A stretch of 64,000 nucleotides of DNA from positions 310,001 through 374,000 of the forward strand of contig NZ_JAQTIG010000001.1 in NCBI RefSeq assembly GCF_029433515.1. Reading direction: 5' to 3'. A model generated the notes under the pieces. The model worked only from the letters and a program-made list of their open reading frames with translations, ran no database searches and was not told where the DNA came from. This document shows positions 61,936 to 64,000 of the stretch, piece after piece. Every line of letters starts with the position of its first letter. Position 1 is the stretch's first letter. The DNA is from Lactobacillus sp. ESL0679 (lineage in GTDB: Bacteria; Bacillota; Bacilli; Lactobacillales; Lactobacillaceae). The position numbers and the translations under genes are program-made.

Positions 61936-62727
61936 ATGAAATTCAAAAAAATAATCATTGGTCTTAGCCTTGCCGCAGCCTTAATTGTCGGCGGTTGTTC
62001 TAAGAAGCAGCAGAAGAGCGAGCCGATCTTAACTAAGAGCCAGGTCATTAACGCCTCACAAAAGATATTCAAAAGTGGGCAGGTTAAGCAAACCGTTACC
62101 TTGGGTAATGACACTACTAAACAAATTGTCATCACCAATGCGGCCTTTGGCGGCAAGCCAACTGTCTTCCACGTCAATTACCAAACACAGGCTAAGGGTA
62201 AAACCCAAACTTCTGAGCAGTGGGCCGACAACATGAACCACCTCTATCTTAATGGTCAAAGTGCCTGGTACAAAGCTGACCTTGCTAAAATCACGGGCCA
62301 CTCGTACGCAGATTTAGTTGACGCTGTCTTTAACAACGCCATGTTAATGAGCCCACCAGCTGCCTTAACCAAGGCTTACAAGATGACGCGCAAAGGTAAC
62401 ACTTACAAGCTGACCGCGACAATTAATGACACTAAAATCATGCAAAAAGCCGTTGAGCCAATTTTTACAACCAATACTCAAAGCCCACAGCAGTTAAAGG
62501 TCTATCGTAAACTTGAAAAAGCCGGCAAATTCCAAGATATGACTGTTACGCTAGTTGTTAAAAATCGCAAGTTATACTCTTTCAACTACCTTGTTAACAT
62601 CAGCTTAGGCAAGGCAATGAAGCTCAGTGCTGGCCAAAGTTATGGCAACATGGGACGACAAGACTTCCTGAAATTGCCAAGCAATGCGTTAAATGCTAAA
62701 CCATTACCGAAAAATAATAAGAAATAA
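61936..62727 (+). CDS. Secreted lipoprotein, paralogue of the next gene
   Basis: 263 residues with a lipoprotein signal (IIIGLSLAAALIVGGCSKKQ, anchored cysteine near residue 21). The mature part has the pattern of LolA-like/DUF6612 proteins: SQVINASQKIFKSGQVKQ, IVITNAAFGGKPTVFHVNYQT, MNHLYLNGQSAWYKADL. It is clearly related along its length to the next protein. The ribosome site is weak (AAGAG). Function unknown; a ligand- or lipid-binding envelope role is an inference from the fold type. Confidence 0.8.
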   Translation: MKFKKIIIGLSLAAALIVGGCSKKQQKSEPILTKSQVINASQKIFKSGQVKQTVTLGNDTTKQIVITNAAFGGKPTVFHVNYQTQAKGKTQTSEQWADNMNHLYLNGQSAWYKADLAKITGHSYADLVDAVFNNAMLMSPPAALTKAYKMTRKGNTYKLTATINDTKIMQKAVEPIFTTNTQSPQQLKVYRKLEKAGKFQDMTVTLVVKNRKLYSFNYLVNISLGKAMKLSAGQSYGNMGRQDFLKLPSNALNAKPLPKNNKK

Positions 62728-62740
62728 TATCAATTCATTC

Positions 62741-62772
62741 AGACCACTTTTATCAGCAAAAGTGGTCTTTTT
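62741..62772 (+). terminator. Terminator between the two paralogues
   Basis: Eleven-base stem AGACCACTTTT / AAAAGTGGTCT followed by TTTTAT; the second paralogue therefore needs its own promoter. Confidence 0.85.
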
Positions 62773-62903
62773 ATCGTGATTTTTATATCAAATTATAAAT
62801 TAATTATTGTCTATCAGAATTTCAACCTGTATAATGCACTTATACATATAGAATAGCGCTAACATGTAGTGCTATTAGGTAACAACATATATGAGGTGAA
62901 ATT

Positions 62904-63680
62904 ATGAAATTCAAGAAAACTGTCATAACATTATTAGCCGCTATTGGCCTTGGTGCTCTTGGCACTACTGCAACACAACCTGTTGCCGCTAGCACAAGCA
63001 AGGCTGACGTCATTAAAGTAACTCAGCAAGATCTAGCCAAAGCTACCGATACTAAGGCAGCCATCAAGTTCGGTATTAAAACTGGTAAAAAGCAACTTAA
63101 ATTCAACGGCACAATGACAATGGGCAACAAGCCAATCGTTGTCCATATGGTTGCTAACAGTAAGCTTTTGCCAACCAGCGTAGAAGAATGGGTTGACAGT
63201 GGCACTGGCAAAGTTTACGTTCTAAGCGGTAAAACTTGGATTAAAGACGATATGTCTAAGGAAGACTTAGCTTCATTTACTGACACCACTCAAGCAGCTA
63301 CCAATCCTGCCTTTTATAAGAAGCTAGCTAAAAAAGCTAAGTTAACTCATTCTGGTGATGCTTATACTGTTAGTGGCAAGATTACCGATCAAAAATGGCT
63401 TTCTAAAATTATGCTTGATACAGCCAAGTCTACAAAGTTGTCCAAGAAAGAACAAAAATCTCTTAAAAAGCAACTGAAAAAGACGAAATTCAAGAACGTT
63501 AGTGTCAAGATGACAATAACTAACGATAAATTAACTGACTACAAGCTATCTGCTAAAGTTGGCTTGAGTAAGAAAATTTCCTTTACTTTCAGCATGGACA
63601 TGTCAGAATTTGGTCAACACAGTGATTTAGCTGTTCCAAGTGACATTGTTAGCTCTGCTACCCAAGCTCCTAAAGATTAA
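62904..63680 (+). CDS. Secreted protein, non-lipidated paralogue
   Basis: 258 residues with an ordinary signal peptide (LLAAIGLGALGTTATQPVAAS, cleavage near residue 30) and no lipobox, so it is released or wall-associated through its high lysine content. Shares KADVIKVTQQDLAKA, MTMGNKPIVVHMVANSKL and GKVYVLSGKTWIKDDMSKEDL with the lipoprotein upstream. GAGGTGAAATT precedes the ATG. Tandem duplication followed by loss or gain of the lipid anchor. Function unknown. Confidence 0.8.
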   Translation: MKFKKTVITLLAAIGLGALGTTATQPVAASTSKADVIKVTQQDLAKATDTKAAIKFGIKTGKKQLKFNGTMTMGNKPIVVHMVANSKLLPTSVEEWVDSGTGKVYVLSGKTWIKDDMSKEDLASFTDTTQAATNPAFYKKLAKKAKLTHSGDAYTVSGKITDQKWLSKIMLDTAKSTKLSKKEQKSLKKQLKKTKFKNVSVKMTITNDKLTDYKLSAKVGLSKKISFTFSMDMSEFGQHSDLAVPSDIVSSATQAPKD

Positions 63681-63685
63681 ATACT

Positions 63686-63715
63686 AAAAAGATGTCTTAA
63701 GTGACATCTTTTTTT
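63686..63715 (+). terminator. Terminator of the secreted paralogue
   Basis: AAAAAGATGTC / GACATCTTTTT eleven-base stem followed by further T residues. Confidence 0.85.
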
Positions 63716-63781
63716 ATTGCCTAAATTGAATTATGTTAACATAAAGGTAATTAAAAACGTATTTTAGATGGAGGCTTATCT

Positions 63782-64000
63782 ATGAAATTAGGAATTGTCG
63801 TAATCGGCAAAATTGTCCACGACTTTTTAACAACAGCAAATAAAATTGCTAAATTGGAACTGGCTGCAATTTCAACGACTCAGCGCAGTCAGCAGGTTGC
63901 ACGCGATTTAGCTAAACAATATGGCATCAAGAAAGTCTTTGCCGATAATGACCAACTTTATCATGATGCCAATGTCGACACGGTTTATGTAGCTGTCCCT
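63782..64000 (+). CDS. Gfo/Idh/MocA family oxidoreductase, N-terminal fragment
   Basis: The first 73 codons only; the gene runs off the right edge. MKLGIVVIGKIVHDFLTTAN gives a Rossmann strand-turn-helix, followed by KLELAAISTTQRSQQVARDLAKQYGI and VDTVYVAVP, the usual order of NAD(P)-dependent sugar or inositol dehydrogenases of this family. GATGGAGG lies upstream of the ATG. The substrate cannot be told from this part. Confidence 0.8.
   Translation, partial: MKLGIVVIGKIVHDFLTTANKIAKLELAAISTTQRSQQVARDLAKQYGIKKVFADNDQLYHDANVDTVYVAVP

Overview
The window looks like chromosome of a Lactobacillus sensu stricto (L. delbrueckii group). The evidence is low-GC Gram-positive codon use with strong AGGAGG-type ribosome sites, SLAP (S-layer-type) wall-binding repeats on two secreted proteins, a SEC10/PgrA-type surface protein, PepF, a homofermenter-type gene set and T-box and L-box leaders. 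The species cannot be fixed from sequence alone. I see no transposase, prophage, tRNA, rRNA or CRISPR array.

Layout. 1-600: the start of an ABC-F ATPase and an intergenic stretch with three hairpins. 0.6-10.6 kb: a complete acetyl-branch lysine pathway. lysC-dapF lie on the minus strand. Divergently, lysA-dapH-N-acetyl-DAP deacetylase-dapA-dapB-patA-asd follow a lysine riboswitch with terminator. 10.6-14.8 kb: cell-surface genes (SEC10/PgrA protein with SLAP domains and a Pro/Ser/Asn/Gly repeat, a small membrane protein, an LCP wall-polymer transferase). 14.9-23 kb: pepF, an unknown membrane protein, a T-box-led polar amino acid ABC transporter plus M20 deacylase, and lactate oxidase. 23-27.5 kb: a Zn/Mn ABC transporter operon with an SLAP amidase inside it, facing a Fur-family regulator. 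27.5-34 kb: fructose PTS operon, M20 amidohydrolase, ThrE-type exporter. 34-41.5 kb: LrgAB with LytSR, a MarR-controlled drug exporter, homocysteine methyltransferase.

41.5-61 kb is the accessory-looking part. It carries four fumarate-reductase/urocanate-reductase-type flavoproteins, five MFS carriers, three LysR regulators, an arylsulfotransferase-like beta-propeller protein, a CPVC thioredoxin-like protein and a divergent thioredoxin-reductase-like protein. A LysR-flavoprotein-MFS module occurs twice in tandem with conserved upstream DNA. No reductase has a signal peptide, so the likely logic is import of small unsaturated or aromatic acids, reduction in the cytoplasm as an electron sink, and export of the product. 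Between the modules sits a 53-residue membrane peptide gene with a convergent small RNA, which looks like a type I toxin-antitoxin locus, next to a second antitoxin-like RNA copy that lacks a toxin.

61-64 kb: gpmA, two tandem secreted paralogues (one lipoprotein, one not) and the start of a Gfo/Idh/MocA oxidoreductase. Many annotated starts were shortened to the codon preceded by a ribosome site; reasons are given per entry.
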